Below, in pieces: positions 15,628 to 24,568 of a stretch of 64,000 nt of DNA. This DNA comes from Porticoccaceae bacterium (GTDB lineage: Bacteria > Pseudomonadota > Gammaproteobacteria > Pseudomonadales > Porticoccaceae): assembly GCA_012960115.1 (NCBI GenBank), contig DUBX01000037.1:18404-82403 (forward strand), in the 5' to 3' direction. Under the pieces are notes generated by a model that was not told where the DNA came from, did not search any database, and was given only the letters and a program-made list of their open reading frames with translations. Each line of letters opens with the position of its first letter. Position 1 is the first letter of the stretch. The position numbers and the translations under genes are program-made.

Positions 15628-17292
15628 ATGAAAAAAACCTTACTCGCATTATTAGTAATAGCGATAGTTGTAGGCTCCGTGGCTTGGGTTAAGCGTACAG
15701 ATATTTTACTTGCGGTCGTTAAGTACCGATTCGCAAGTATTAATACTGGGCCAGCAAGAGAAGTTCCCTGGCAACAGGGCCCTATAGTTGCCGACAGCGC
15801 GAAAGACGACCGTGTGCCCAATATTATTCTTATTGTTGCTGATGACTTAGGTTACAACGACATATCGACGTTCGGCGGTGGGCTCATTGAAACGCCAAAC
15901 ATTGATCAGTTGGCTGCAGAGGGGGCTGTATTTACCCAGTCATATTCTGGTGCTAGCACCTGTGCGCCTTCCCGAGCAATGATGATGACCGGCCGATATC
16001 CCACCCGCACCGGGTTTGAATTTACCCCCACACCGGCAGGTATGGGGAAAATGGTTAGCAGCATATCTCAACAAATGGATAACAATCTTCCACCTAGTTT
16101 TTATGATGAAGCATTGGAAGCCACGCACCCAGCCTATGAGTTTAAAGGCCTGCCGACGGAAGAGGTGACGGTCGCTGAAGTGCTCAAGACGAGCGGTTAT
16201 TACACGGCACATGTGGGTAAATGGCACTTGGGTCGTACCAATGGCATGGCACCACACCAACAGGGCTTTGACGACAGTTTATTAATGGCCAGTGGTTTGT
16301 ATCTTCCGGAGGACGACCCTAATGTTGTTAATGCAAAATTATCTTTTGACCCTATTGATCAGTTCCTTTGGGCAGCAATGACCTATGCTAATTCGTTCAA
16401 TTCAGGTGATGCCGACAGATTCAAACCCAAGGGTTACTTAACGGACTATTGGACAGATGAATCAGTTAACGTCATCAAAGCCAATAAAAATAGACCTTTT
16501 TTCCTCTATTTGGCTCACTGGGGCCCGCACACGCCGCTGCAGGCTACCCGCGAAGATTATGAGGCTGTGGGCGATATAAAGCCGCATCGGAAGCGTGTAT
16601 ATGCCGGGATGGTTAGAGCGATTGATCGAAGTGTGGGGCGTATTTTGGAGACGCTAGAAGAGGAGGGCCTGTCGGACAATACGGTAGTTATCTTTACCAG
16701 TGACAACGGTGGTGCCGGCTACATTGGTATTCCTGAGGTCAATCAACCTTATCGGGGTTGGAAGATCACCATGTTTGAGGGCGGACTGCGCGTCCCTATG
16801 ATGATCAAATGGCCGAGTAAAATTCCTGCCGGTACGGTGGTTGAAACCCCTATAGCCCATATTGATGTTATGCCGACGATCGCCGCCGCTGCGGGTGGTA
16901 GTCAACCCACAGATAAAGTGATAGATGGACTTGATGTACTACCTTTGGCGATTAAGCAAGATACTGCCAACTGGACTCGTGAAAATTTGTTTTGGCAAAG
17001 CGGACACTATCAGGTGGTGCGTCATGTTGACTGGAAATTACAGGTTAATGACCGACCGACGGACGGACCGCAACAGTGGCTCTATGATCTTGCGGAAGAT
17101 CCGACTGAGCAACACAATTTAGCGGCTAGTCGGCCTGACATTGTCAAACAGCTTAAGGATTTACTGGCCGAGCATCAGTCAGAATCTGACGGGCCACTTT
17201 ATTTATCCACCACGCAAACGCCTGTCATGATCGACAAGACCTTAGCAGAAGACTTTGTTGAAGGGGATGAATACATTTACACGCCTAACTAA
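15628..17292 (+). CDS. Membrane-anchored or secreted sulfatase
   Basis: It hydrolyses sulfate esters. The 554-residue protein begins with a hydrophobic segment (residues 4-20) that is an anchor or signal peptide. The alkaline-phosphatase-like sulfatase domain has metal-binding ADDLGYND (71-78), the formylglycine motif Cys112-A-P-S-R, GKWHLG and FTSDNGG. The Cys type requires a formylglycine-generating enzyme or an anaerobic maturase, neither of which is in this window. The natural substrate is unknown; marine bacteria use such enzymes on algal polysaccharides. GGAG lies 8 bp before the ATG. Confidence 0.93.
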   Translation: MKKTLLALLVIAIVVGSVAWVKRTDILLAVVKYRFASINTGPAREVPWQQGPIVADSAKDDRVPNIILIVADDLGYNDISTFGGGLIETPNIDQLAAEGAVFTQSYSGASTCAPSRAMMMTGRYPTRTGFEFTPTPAGMGKMVSSISQQMDNNLPPSFYDEALEATHPAYEFKGLPTEEVTVAEVLKTSGYYTAHVGKWHLGRTNGMAPHQQGFDDSLLMASGLYLPEDDPNVVNAKLSFDPIDQFLWAAMTYANSFNSGDADRFKPKGYLTDYWTDESVNVIKANKNRPFFLYLAHWGPHTPLQATREDYEAVGDIKPHRKRVYAGMVRAIDRSVGRILETLEEEGLSDNTVVIFTSDNGGAGYIGIPEVNQPYRGWKITMFEGGLRVPMMIKWPSKIPAGTVVETPIAHIDVMPTIAAAAGGSQPTDKVIDGLDVLPLAIKQDTANWTRENLFWQSGHYQVVRHVDWKLQVNDRPTDGPQQWLYDLAEDPTEQHNLAASRPDIVKQLKDLLAEHQSESDGPLYLSTTQTPVMIDKTLAEDFVEGDEYIYTPN

Positions 17293-17350
17293 CAGCTTAT
17301 TTTGGCGTTGAGGATCCACCAAACTGGAGCCTATTTTGCCTTTTGCTATG

Positions 17351-17693
17351 CTAGGCTAGCCGCGAACCATTGGCGGCCATTTTGTCGGGTACGGCTAATA
17401 TAATACTGCCGTCAGGTTGGGTGAATCCGGTGACTAAACATTCAGACATTAGTGGCCCAATTTGTTTTTTGGGAAAATTAACCACTTCTGAAATTTGTTT
17501 ACCCACTAAATCTTCAGGGGTGTAGTGGTCGGTAATTTGCGCTGACGATTTTTTGATGCCTATTTTTCCACCAAAATCTATGGTCAATTTGATGGCGTGC
17601 GTGCGTGCGTGCTTCTTTAAAAACCTCTGCCGTAACAATGGTTCCGACTCTCAAATCAACCCGCTCAAATTCTGCCCAACCCAAGTCACCCAT
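17351..17693 (-). pseudogene. CsaA/YgjH-type tRNA-binding protein, frameshifted at a GCAC repeat
   Basis: The N-terminal half (GDLGWAEFERVDLRVGTIV) and the C-terminal half (KLTIDFGGKIGIKKSSAQIT and on to DKMAANGSRLA) are both well conserved parts of a Trbp111-type EMAP-II OB-fold domain, but in different frames. The break is exactly at a run of GCAC (plus strand GCGT, 17595-17612) with four copies; three copies would restore KEARTHAIKLTIDFG. The gene is thus either switched off by slippage and potentially reversible, or a very recent pseudogene. Confidence 0.85.
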
Positions 17694-17878
17694 AATAATG
17701 CCTCTCGCATTCAATAAAGAAATACTGTCTGATTGCATTGTAAGGAACAACCAACCTTGATGCTATTTAGTTGTACACTTCATGCCCCCAAGGATATTGC
17801 TCTTTCTACGGGTATTTTTGAGCTCGGCAAGTATCACTCTTAGGAGTGATAGCAAGCCCGTCAGGCTAGGAGAATCAA

Positions 17879-18523
17879 ATGACACATTCTATTATTGCGG
17901 GTGCTACAGGGTTGGTGGGAAATAGTATTCTCAGCCAATTAGCGGCTCGTGGAGATAGGCCAATCGCATTAGCAAGACGGCAGATTGATGATCTGCCAGC
18001 GAATGCCGAAATGTTGGAGATAGATTTTAAGCAATTTTTGATCAACGGTGAGTTGCCATACTGTCATCATCTCTACCTCTGTTTGGGTACCACCATCAAG
18101 ACAGCGGGCAGCCGTGAAGCCTTCAGAATCGTCGATTTTGAGTATTCTATTGCGGTGGCAAAAAAAGCTGTAGAAGTCGGTGCGACAGGGTTAAGCCTAG
18201 TCTCTTCGGTGGGCGCGAACGCGAACTCAAAGAACTTTTATTTACGGACGAAGGGGCAATTAGAAGAGGCAATAAAGTCACTGGGTTTCTCAAGCGTCAA
18301 TATTTATCGTCCTGGATTGTTGATTGGCCATAGGCAAGAGAAAAGAAGCGCAGAGAAAGCGGGCCAGTTCTTTTCAAAATTTGTTGACCCTCTGCTACTT
18401 GGGGGCTTAAGTCAGTATCGTAGTATTGACGCTAACTTACTGGCTGGCACTATGATTGATAACGCCAATAAGGGAGACGGCGTTAATCACTTCCACTTTA
18501 GAAATTTTAATACTAGTAGCTAA
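17879..18523 (+). CDS. NAD(P)H-binding YraR/HTATIP2-like protein
   Basis: The 214-residue atypical short-chain dehydrogenase has N-terminal IIAGATGLVGNSIL for dinucleotide binding, a central LVSSVGANANSKNFYLRTKG in place of the usual YxxxK, and a conserved NIYRPGLLIGHR. Proteins of this family are poorly characterised. AGGAG at 17868-17873 supports the ATG at 17879. It stands alone between the tRNA-binding pseudogene and the zinc receptor unit. Confidence 0.8.
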   Translation: MTHSIIAGATGLVGNSILSQLAARGDRPIALARRQIDDLPANAEMLEIDFKQFLINGELPYCHHLYLCLGTTIKTAGSREAFRIVDFEYSIAVAKKAVEVGATGLSLVSSVGANANSKNFYLRTKGQLEEAIKSLGFSSVNIYRPGLLIGHRQEKRSAEKAGQFFSKFVDPLLLGGLSQYRSIDANLLAGTMIDNANKGDGVNHFHFRNFNTSS

Positions 18524-18748
18524 CACTAATTCCCTCATTTAGCAGCAAAGGCGATTGGTGTAATACCGTTGATGGGCTTTACTGGCGGTATGTCAACCGT
18601 GCGGAAGACTGTAGAACCAATTACTGCTCCTGATTCAAGGTAATTATTGTGAAGTCCGTCACTTTCGGCACCTTGTAATCTGGGACAAGTGTTCTATAGT
18701 GGCCTCGTGTGCCGTTTAAGATTATCGGTAAATTGGAAGGTTACAGAA
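18524..18748. other. Intergenic region before the zinc receptor unit
   Basis: No gene is seen in these 225 bases. ATACCG near 18562 and CGGTAT near 18585 form a loose dyad. No clear Zur-type palindrome was found, so regulation of the receptor unit by zinc is not shown by the sequence. Confidence 0.4.
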
Positions 18749-19033
18749 TTGTCAGTGATTAGGTTTAAAAAGTATTCTGCGCTACTGCTGCTCATGGCAG
18801 TGTTTTTCGTGGCTAATAATCTAGCCCACGACTCGACGCATACTTTTGGCCAAAACTTTGGTGCACAATTAGAGTGTGATAGTTGCCATGTATTCAAGGG
18901 CACCCTAGTTCCTTCTGCCAGTGATGTACTTACAGCCAGTTTTGTTATTGACCTATTTTCCCAAGAGCCTGTTTCAGGGCCCTTACGTTCAAAATTCTCT
19001 CTCTATCTCTCTCAAGCACCGCCTAAAGTTTAA
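18749..19033 (+). CDS. Small exported His/Cys protein upstream of ZnuD-like receptor
   Basis: The 94-residue product starts from TTG at 18749, with GGAAGG 8 bp upstream. It has a hydrophobic signal (KYSALLLLMAVFFVANNLAHD) followed by DSTHTFGQ and LECDSCHVF, which combine His and a CxxC pair. The layout resembles the small DUF2946-like proteins found beside metal-linked TonB receptors; the family match is tentative. It ends 50 bp before the receptor gene and probably shares its transcript. Confidence 0.6.
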   Translation: MSVIRFKKYSALLLLMAVFFVANNLAHDSTHTFGQNFGAQLECDSCHVFKGTLVPSASDVLTASFVIDLFSQEPVSGPLRSKFSLYLSQAPPKV

Positions 19034-19083
19034 GTTTAATTCTATCTATTACACATTAAATTTAAATTTTGTCAGGAGGTTCT

Positions 19084-21234
19084 ATGAACCAGCGTATTTG
19101 TGCAGCACTTGTGTTGAGTGCCCTATGCAGTAGTAATACATTTTCAAGTGTATTAGAAGAAGTGATCGTTACATCATCTTTGGTAGATCAAACATTAAGC
19201 GATATTGAAAACCCACTCCATGTCGTCAGTGGTGAAGATATTTCAACCAATGCATCTCAAAGTTTAGGAGAATCTTTAGATAATCTTCTGGGTGTTTCTT
19301 CCGCCGATTATGGCGCAGGTGTCGGGCAACCTATTATTCGTGGAATGTCAGGCAACCGTGTCAAAATATTAAGTAATGGTATGGTCGTTAGAGATGTTTC
19401 TGGCCTTGGTACCGACCATATTAACGATGTCGATTTGAACAACATTCAGCAAATTGAAGTTGTTAGAGGACCGTCCTCATTACTTTATTCTAATGGCACC
19501 ATCGGCGGCATTATTAACGTTGTAGACAATACGATCGCCAGGAAAGACTTTTCGACATCAGAACTAAAGGTGGGGCTAGAGGCTCAGTCTGTAAATGATG
19601 GGGACAGCCACAATGTCTCTTACCAAAATGCCATAGGCGGGTTGAATCTTAGCTTTGCTTATAAGGACTCTCAGTTTGGCGATTTTGATATACCCAATGG
19701 AACGATGCTTCACTCTGAGGACGGGCATGACGATCATGAAGAAGACGAAGATCATGCTGACGAGGAACAACTGGGTTATTTAGCTAATTCAGATTATGAA
19801 TCTACAGCGACAAGACTGGGTATTTCCAAAACCGGAGACTGGGGATATTTTGGTGTTTCAATTAATCGCGTCGACAGTCTTTATGGCATCCCCTTTCATG
19901 GGGAGGAACGCGAAGGAGAGGAACACGAAGGAGAGAGAGTTTTCTCTACGACTGATTCAGAGGTGCTGAACGTAGAAGGGTCCTATGCGGTAAACAGCTC
20001 TTGGCTGAAAAAGGTCAATTATTATCTCAGAGACACCGATTACTCATTAACCGAGCAACACGCCGAAGGTGAGGGGGAGCATAACGACGAGGTTGAAGAA
20101 CATGGCGATGAGCGTCATGAGGAGGGCCCAACGCTGGTTACCAATGATGCCAGAGAGTACGGGGCGATCTTTGATCTGACCAATGGTTCACTTTTACAAA
20201 AAGTGTCGGTTAATTTTGTAGAGGAAGATATCTCAATTATTGGTGAAGAAGCATTCATGAACCCCACAACCAGTGAAGAGATGACCTTGGGTTATTTCGT
20301 GAGTAAAGAATTGGGCTTAGTTCATCTGGACGTCGGTATTAGGCATGATCAAATACGCAGAAAAGGGTCTGTAAGGCACAGTGAAGACCATAAGGAAGGT
20401 CATGAAGACGAGCTCGAAGATGCAGAGTATTTTGATAGAAATATTGATAATACCAGTTTTGCGATGAGCCTGGGGTTGGATGTCGATGACCATGTTAGCC
20501 TTAATTTAAGTTCAGCAATTGTTGAAAGAGCGCCTTCTGCTGTGGAGCTTTTCATGAACGGCCCCCATCTTGCTTCCGGTCGCTTTGAAGTGGGTAATAG
20601 CGGTCTAAAGTCTGAGCGATCTAAAAATGTGGATCTAACCTTAAACTATGATAACAAGGGGTTTTTTGGTGTATTCACCGTGTTCAAAAACGATGTTGAT
20701 AATTACATTTATCTCCTTGATGAAACCGAAGAGGAGCATGCTGATCATGGTGAAGGGCATCACGACGAAGGCCTTATTCTCGCCAACTATTTACAGCAAG
20801 ATGCTGAATTTGTTGGTTATGAATTTGAATTTGGCACCACCCTCGCGTTAAAAAGGGGTGATTTATCGCTATCGTTCGGACGAGACTCAGTCTTGGGGGA
20901 ATTCAGTGATAACCGCAATATCCCACGAATAACGCCGTCGAGAAACATTTATTCGATCGCCTATTCTGAAGATAATCTTGAATTAAAATTGGATCTTAAA
21001 GATGTTCAACATCAAGATGATATTGGCATAAACGAAACCATTACCAGTGGCTTTAGCATGCTGGATTTCAATGCAGTAAAAACATTCAGTTTCGGTAAAA
21101 AGCAGACTGCAACCGTGTCGTTGTTCGCTAAAAACTTGCTCGATGAAGTGGCTAGAAACCATTCGTCATTTGTGAAGGACGATGTTCCATTACCGGGCAG
21201 GAATATAGGCATTAAACTGCAAGTAACTCTATAG
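19084..21234 (+). CDS. TonB-dependent receptor with His-rich loops, ZnuD-like
   Basis: This 716-residue outer membrane receptor has a signal peptide (1-20), a TonB box region LEEVIVTSSL, a plug domain with PIIRGMSGNRVKIL and VEVVRGPSSLLYSNG, and a barrel ending LPGRNIGIKLQVTL. Several extracellular loops are rich in His, Asp and Glu (DGHDDHEEDEDHADEE, HAEGEGEHNDEVEEHGDERH, EEEHADHGEGHHDE). That is the mark of ZnuD-type zinc receptors. AGGAGG at 19075-19080 fixes the start at 19084. It is preceded by a small His/Cys exported protein. Confidence 0.88.
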   Translation: MNQRICAALVLSALCSSNTFSSVLEEVIVTSSLVDQTLSDIENPLHVVSGEDISTNASQSLGESLDNLLGVSSADYGAGVGQPIIRGMSGNRVKILSNGMVVRDVSGLGTDHINDVDLNNIQQIEVVRGPSSLLYSNGTIGGIINVVDNTIARKDFSTSELKVGLEAQSVNDGDSHNVSYQNAIGGLNLSFAYKDSQFGDFDIPNGTMLHSEDGHDDHEEDEDHADEEQLGYLANSDYESTATRLGISKTGDWGYFGVSINRVDSLYGIPFHGEEREGEEHEGERVFSTTDSEVLNVEGSYAVNSSWLKKVNYYLRDTDYSLTEQHAEGEGEHNDEVEEHGDERHEEGPTLVTNDAREYGAIFDLTNGSLLQKVSVNFVEEDISIIGEEAFMNPTTSEEMTLGYFVSKELGLVHLDVGIRHDQIRRKGSVRHSEDHKEGHEDELEDAEYFDRNIDNTSFAMSLGLDVDDHVSLNLSSAIVERAPSAVELFMNGPHLASGRFEVGNSGLKSERSKNVDLTLNYDNKGFFGVFTVFKNDVDNYIYLLDETEEEHADHGEGHHDEGLILANYLQQDAEFVGYEFEFGTTLALKRGDLSLSFGRDSVLGEFSDNRNIPRITPSRNIYSIAYSEDNLELKLDLKDVQHQDDIGINETITSGFSMLDFNAVKTFSFGKKQTATVSLFAKNLLDEVARNHSSFVKDDVPLPGRNIGIKLQVTL

Positions 21235-21250
21235 GCAACAGATACTTGCG

Positions 21251-22996
21251 CTAGTGGTCAAGGGTTTTTGAAATCACTTCAAAAACCCTTGATTCGCCGC
21301 GATCACGAGGGTCTGAAGCAGCAATCCAAGAGTCGCCATCCTTCATGATTATCTGGACATCACCGTACTCAAAAGCGTGAGGCTCTGACCGATAGCCCCT
21401 GTTGGCAAGGTCTTTCATCGTCTGCTCCGGCAACGGCCGGCCAATGGTATATCCACTGTAGGTAATTAGGTCGACAGGCACCAATTGGTGATGAAAGCGT
21501 GTCGCTCCAATCGCTTCTATAGGGGGCATGTCAAAGTCTAAAATATTGATAATGACTTGGAAAACTGTTGTAAAAATAGTGGATCCGCCGGGGGTGCCTA
21601 GTACCATCTCGACTTCACCATTCTTAAGTAAAATGGTCGGTGACATAGATGACAGCATACGCTTGCCTGGCTGAATCTCATTGGCTATGTTACCCACGAC
21701 ACCATAGATATTCGGGACGCCTGGTTTGGCACTAAAATCGTCCATCTCGTTGTTAAGTAAAAAGCCTGCACCTCCTACGACCACGCCACTACCATAATCC
21801 CAGTTGATGGTGTAAGTATTGGACACAGCATTACCCCATTGGTCCACGATGGAATAATGTGTCGTGTTAGGTGATTCTAGTCCGGGGTTAATGCTGGTTA
21901 GCGGTGATATTTTTGTTGGGTTAACCTCAGCAGCGCGTTTAGCAACATAGTTGTCATCGATCAAAGCATTAACGTCGACATCAAAAAAATCAGGATCTCC
22001 TAAATACTCAGCACGATCGGCGAAAACCCTTTTTTCCATTTCGGCTACTAGGTGAATGTACTGCGCAGAGTTGTGTTCCACGCCTTGGAAAAAAGTTGCT
22101 AGGTAATCTTTCATTTTTAGCAATTGCACAATGGCAAAGCCGCCTGAACTTGGTGGCGGCGCAGAGATGACTTCATATTCTCGCCATGTCGAGCGCACAG
22201 GCTCACGCCAAACTGCCCTATAGTCTTCTAAGTCTTCTGCAGTGATCAGGCCATTAGTTGCCTGCATCTGTTCCACTATAAGTGCTGCTGTTTCCCCCCG
22301 ATAAAAGTCATCTGCCCCCTGTTCTGCAATCCGGCCTAAGGTCTTAGCTAGCTCTGGCTGTTTAAATAAACTGTCGACTTTTATAGATGAAAAATAGGCA
22401 TTGAAATTGGTTTTGCCCAAAAATTGGCCTTTTAAACGATGCACATTGTCGACCAGAGCGGGTGCGGGCATAAAGCCCTCTCTCGCCAGTTTAATGGCTG
22501 GCTCGACAAGATCTTTCCATGGTAATTTACCAAATTTTTGATGAGCTTCCCAAAATCCAGCGACGGTACCCGGCACACCAACGGCTTGAGCGCCAATTAA
22601 GGTAATGTTATCGATCACATTGCCATCAGCATCCAAGTACATGTCCTTGTGGGCAGCTAAGGGTGCTTTTTCGCGATAATCAAGAAAAGCGATGTCATCA
22701 TTCATCTTGACAGTCATAAAACCGCCACCACCGATATTACCCGCATCAATAAAGGTGACCGCTAAAGTAAAACCAGCCGCCACAGCGGCATCGACAGCAT
22801 TACCACCGGCATTAAGAATATCCTGGCTCACCTGTGCGCCGTAGCTGTCAGATATGGCAATCGCAGCCATTGCGGGCGGCGCTTTGGTATTCTGTTCGAT
22901 GGTTGCTGAGTCGCCACGATTGGTGTTGTTTTCACAACCCTGAATCAAGCTAAGGATAATCAAGGTTAGGGTTAGATAAACTGTCTTTCTTTTCAT
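21251..22996 (-). CDS. ggt: Gamma-glutamyltransferase, lipoprotein form
   Basis: It transfers or hydrolyses gamma-glutamyl groups, mainly of glutathione, in the periplasm. From ATG at 22996 the product has 581 residues, with a lipoprotein signal and lipobox IQGC instead of the usual cleavable signal. The self-processing site has the nucleophile Thr in NTTHYSIVD, and GGGFM, LNNEMDDF and GTPGGSTI are conserved. An upstream in-frame ATG at 23119 would hide the signal peptide and is rejected. The last 40 bases of the gene hold a hairpin that probably terminates the convergent receptor transcript. Confidence 0.93.
   Translation of the reverse strand: MKRKTVYLTLTLIILSLIQGCENNTNRGDSATIEQNTKAPPAMAAIAISDSYGAQVSQDILNAGGNAVDAAVAAGFTLAVTFIDAGNIGGGGFMTVKMNDDIAFLDYREKAPLAAHKDMYLDADGNVIDNITLIGAQAVGVPGTVAGFWEAHQKFGKLPWKDLVEPAIKLAREGFMPAPALVDNVHRLKGQFLGKTNFNAYFSSIKVDSLFKQPELAKTLGRIAEQGADDFYRGETAALIVEQMQATNGLITAEDLEDYRAVWREPVRSTWREYEVISAPPPSSGGFAIVQLLKMKDYLATFFQGVEHNSAQYIHLVAEMEKRVFADRAEYLGDPDFFDVDVNALIDDNYVAKRAAEVNPTKISPLTSINPGLESPNTTHYSIVDQWGNAVSNTYTINWDYGSGVVVGGAGFLLNNEMDDFSAKPGVPNIYGVVGNIANEIQPGKRMLSSMSPTILLKNGEVEMVLGTPGGSTIFTTVFQVIINILDFDMPPIEAIGATRFHHQLVPVDLITYSGYTIGRPLPEQTMKDLANRGYRSEPHAFEYGDVQIIMKDGDSWIAASDPRDRGESRVFEVISKTLDH
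21259..21291. terminator. Hairpin terminator inside the 3' end of ggt
   Basis: CAAGGGTTTTTGAA (21259-21272) and TTCAAAAACCCTTG (21278-21291) form a perfect 14-bp stem with loop ATCAC. It lies beyond the receptor stop codon and within the ggt coding end, so the convergent genes share it. No long T tract follows on the plus strand. Confidence 0.65.
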
Positions 22997-23380
22997 TATG
23001 TGTCGCCTCAACAAATTGTTATTGGCCTTGATAACGCTTCTTATATTTTTTATTTTACGCGTAATTTCTTGTTCTTTTGATAAGTCAGGCATCATAGCCC
23101 AGCTAGTCAGTTGAGTCATCGCAACAAGAAAATCTATACTCTTTTAGATAAATATTGGGAGCGAAGTGTGCAGACCCTTTCATACTATTCGTACGTATTA
23201 TTTGAGAACCTAGGGTCTTGTAGATCTGTTTGTAGCCCAAGCAAAATAATGGGCACACTTATACTGGTTCTGCTTCGTTATCTATATTATGGTGAGGCTG
23301 TCCTAGTGTGCAGTTGTTAGTTGAACGTAATACGCACGCCGAATAGGAGCCTTAAGCTCCCTATAATCAAGAGAACCTAT
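22997..23380. other. Intergenic region between ggt and the hydroxy-acid oxidase
   Basis: Nothing convincing is coded here. A 69-codon frame at 23111-23320 lacks a ribosome binding site and protein-like composition. A small dyad GGAGC-CTTAA-GCTCC at 23346-23360 lies just before the oxidase gene and may be a leader element. Confidence 0.4.
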
Positions 23381-24526
23381 ATGGGTTTAAAGCAGTGTCA
23401 TAACTTTCATGATTTTCGATCACTAGCGCGCAAGCGTTTGCCAGGGCCTATTTTTGATTACATTGATGGCGCTGCTGATGATGAAATAACCCACGGTAGA
23501 AATAGTGCAAGTTTCGATGATTGTGACTTGGTGCCTAACGTATTGCGAGGTGTTGAAACTGTCGATATGTCAGTGACGGTGATGGGTCAAAAACTCGAGA
23601 TGCCAATTTATTGCTCACCCACTGCTTTGCAGCGGCTGTTCCACCACCAAGGAGAACATGCAGTAGCCGCGGCAGCCAACAAGTTCGGCACTATGTTTGG
23701 TGTTTCGTCCTTGGGTACGGTGGGCTTAAGAGAGCTGCGCAAAAAGCATTCTACACCCCAGTTCTATCAGTTCTATTTCCATAAAGACCGAGGCTTGAAT
23801 CAGGCTATGTTGGAGACTGCCAAAGCCTCAGGTGTTGATGTGATGATGCTGACCGTTGATACCATCACTGCGGGTAATCGAGAGAGAGACCTGAGGACTG
23901 GTTTCTCAATGCCGCTGAACCTTACTTTAGCCGGCGCATACCAGTTTGCTATAAAACCGAGGTGGACGATCAACTACTTGACCCATGCTAAATTTTCATT
24001 ACCGCAAATAGAAGACTTCGTTGATATGACCGGTGGAACGGTGTCAGTGGGTCAATATCTCAATGAAATGCTCGACCCATCTATGAATTGGGACGACGTT
24101 GCTGAAATGGTGAAACTCTGGGACGGTCAATTCTGTTTAAAAGGTATTATGAGTGTTGAGGATGCAAAGCGGGCAGTGGACATAGGGTGCACTGGCATTG
24201 TGATATCAAATCATGGCGGCCGGCAGCTAGATGGCAGTCGATCGCCATTTGATCAACTTGCTGAAATTGTTGACGCGGTTGGCGACAAAATTGATGTGGT
24301 AATGGACAGTGGCATCCAGCGCGGTAGTCATGTCCTTAAGGCGTTGTCGTTAGGGGCTAAGGCAGTCGGAGGCGGGCGTTTCTATCTGTATGCCCTTGCT
24401 GCCGCCGGGCAGCCAGGAGTCGAGCGAGCACTGGATTTGATGCGAATTGAAATCGAGCGCGACATGCGACTGATGGGGGTTAAATCTATATCTGAATTGT
24501 CGCCCAATAATCTGCGCTTTAGATGA
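23381..24526 (+). CDS. FMN-dependent alpha-hydroxy-acid oxidase/dehydrogenase
   Basis: This 381-residue TIM-barrel protein belongs to the L-lactate dehydrogenase (LldD)/glycolate oxidase family. It has the N-terminal GPIFDYIDGAADDE, the FMN loops PTALQRLFHHQGE and TVDTITAGNRERD, the active-site ISNHGGRQLDG with its His and Arg, and MDSGIQRGSHVLKAL. L-lactate is a likely but unproven substrate. The start at 23381 fits the family; the upstream 20 codons do not. It is a single gene convergent with the iron transporter. Confidence 0.88.
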   Translation: MGLKQCHNFHDFRSLARKRLPGPIFDYIDGAADDEITHGRNSASFDDCDLVPNVLRGVETVDMSVTVMGQKLEMPIYCSPTALQRLFHHQGEHAVAAAANKFGTMFGVSSLGTVGLRELRKKHSTPQFYQFYFHKDRGLNQAMLETAKASGVDVMMLTVDTITAGNRERDLRTGFSMPLNLTLAGAYQFAIKPRWTINYLTHAKFSLPQIEDFVDMTGGTVSVGQYLNEMLDPSMNWDDVAEMVKLWDGQFCLKGIMSVEDAKRAVDIGCTGIVISNHGGRQLDGSRSPFDQLAEIVDAVGDKIDVVMDSGIQRGSHVLKALSLGAKAVGGGRFYLYALAAAGQPGVERALDLMRIEIERDMRLMGVKSISELSPNNLRFR

Positions 24527-24568
24527 CATTGATGGCCGTTCGAGGACATAAAAGCCTTAGAGTGCTTG

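Noticed and set aside
23111..23320. 69-codon plus-strand frame between ggt and the hydroxy-acid oxidase
   Set aside because: No ribosome binding site, no protein-like pattern, and it overlaps the ggt promoter region.
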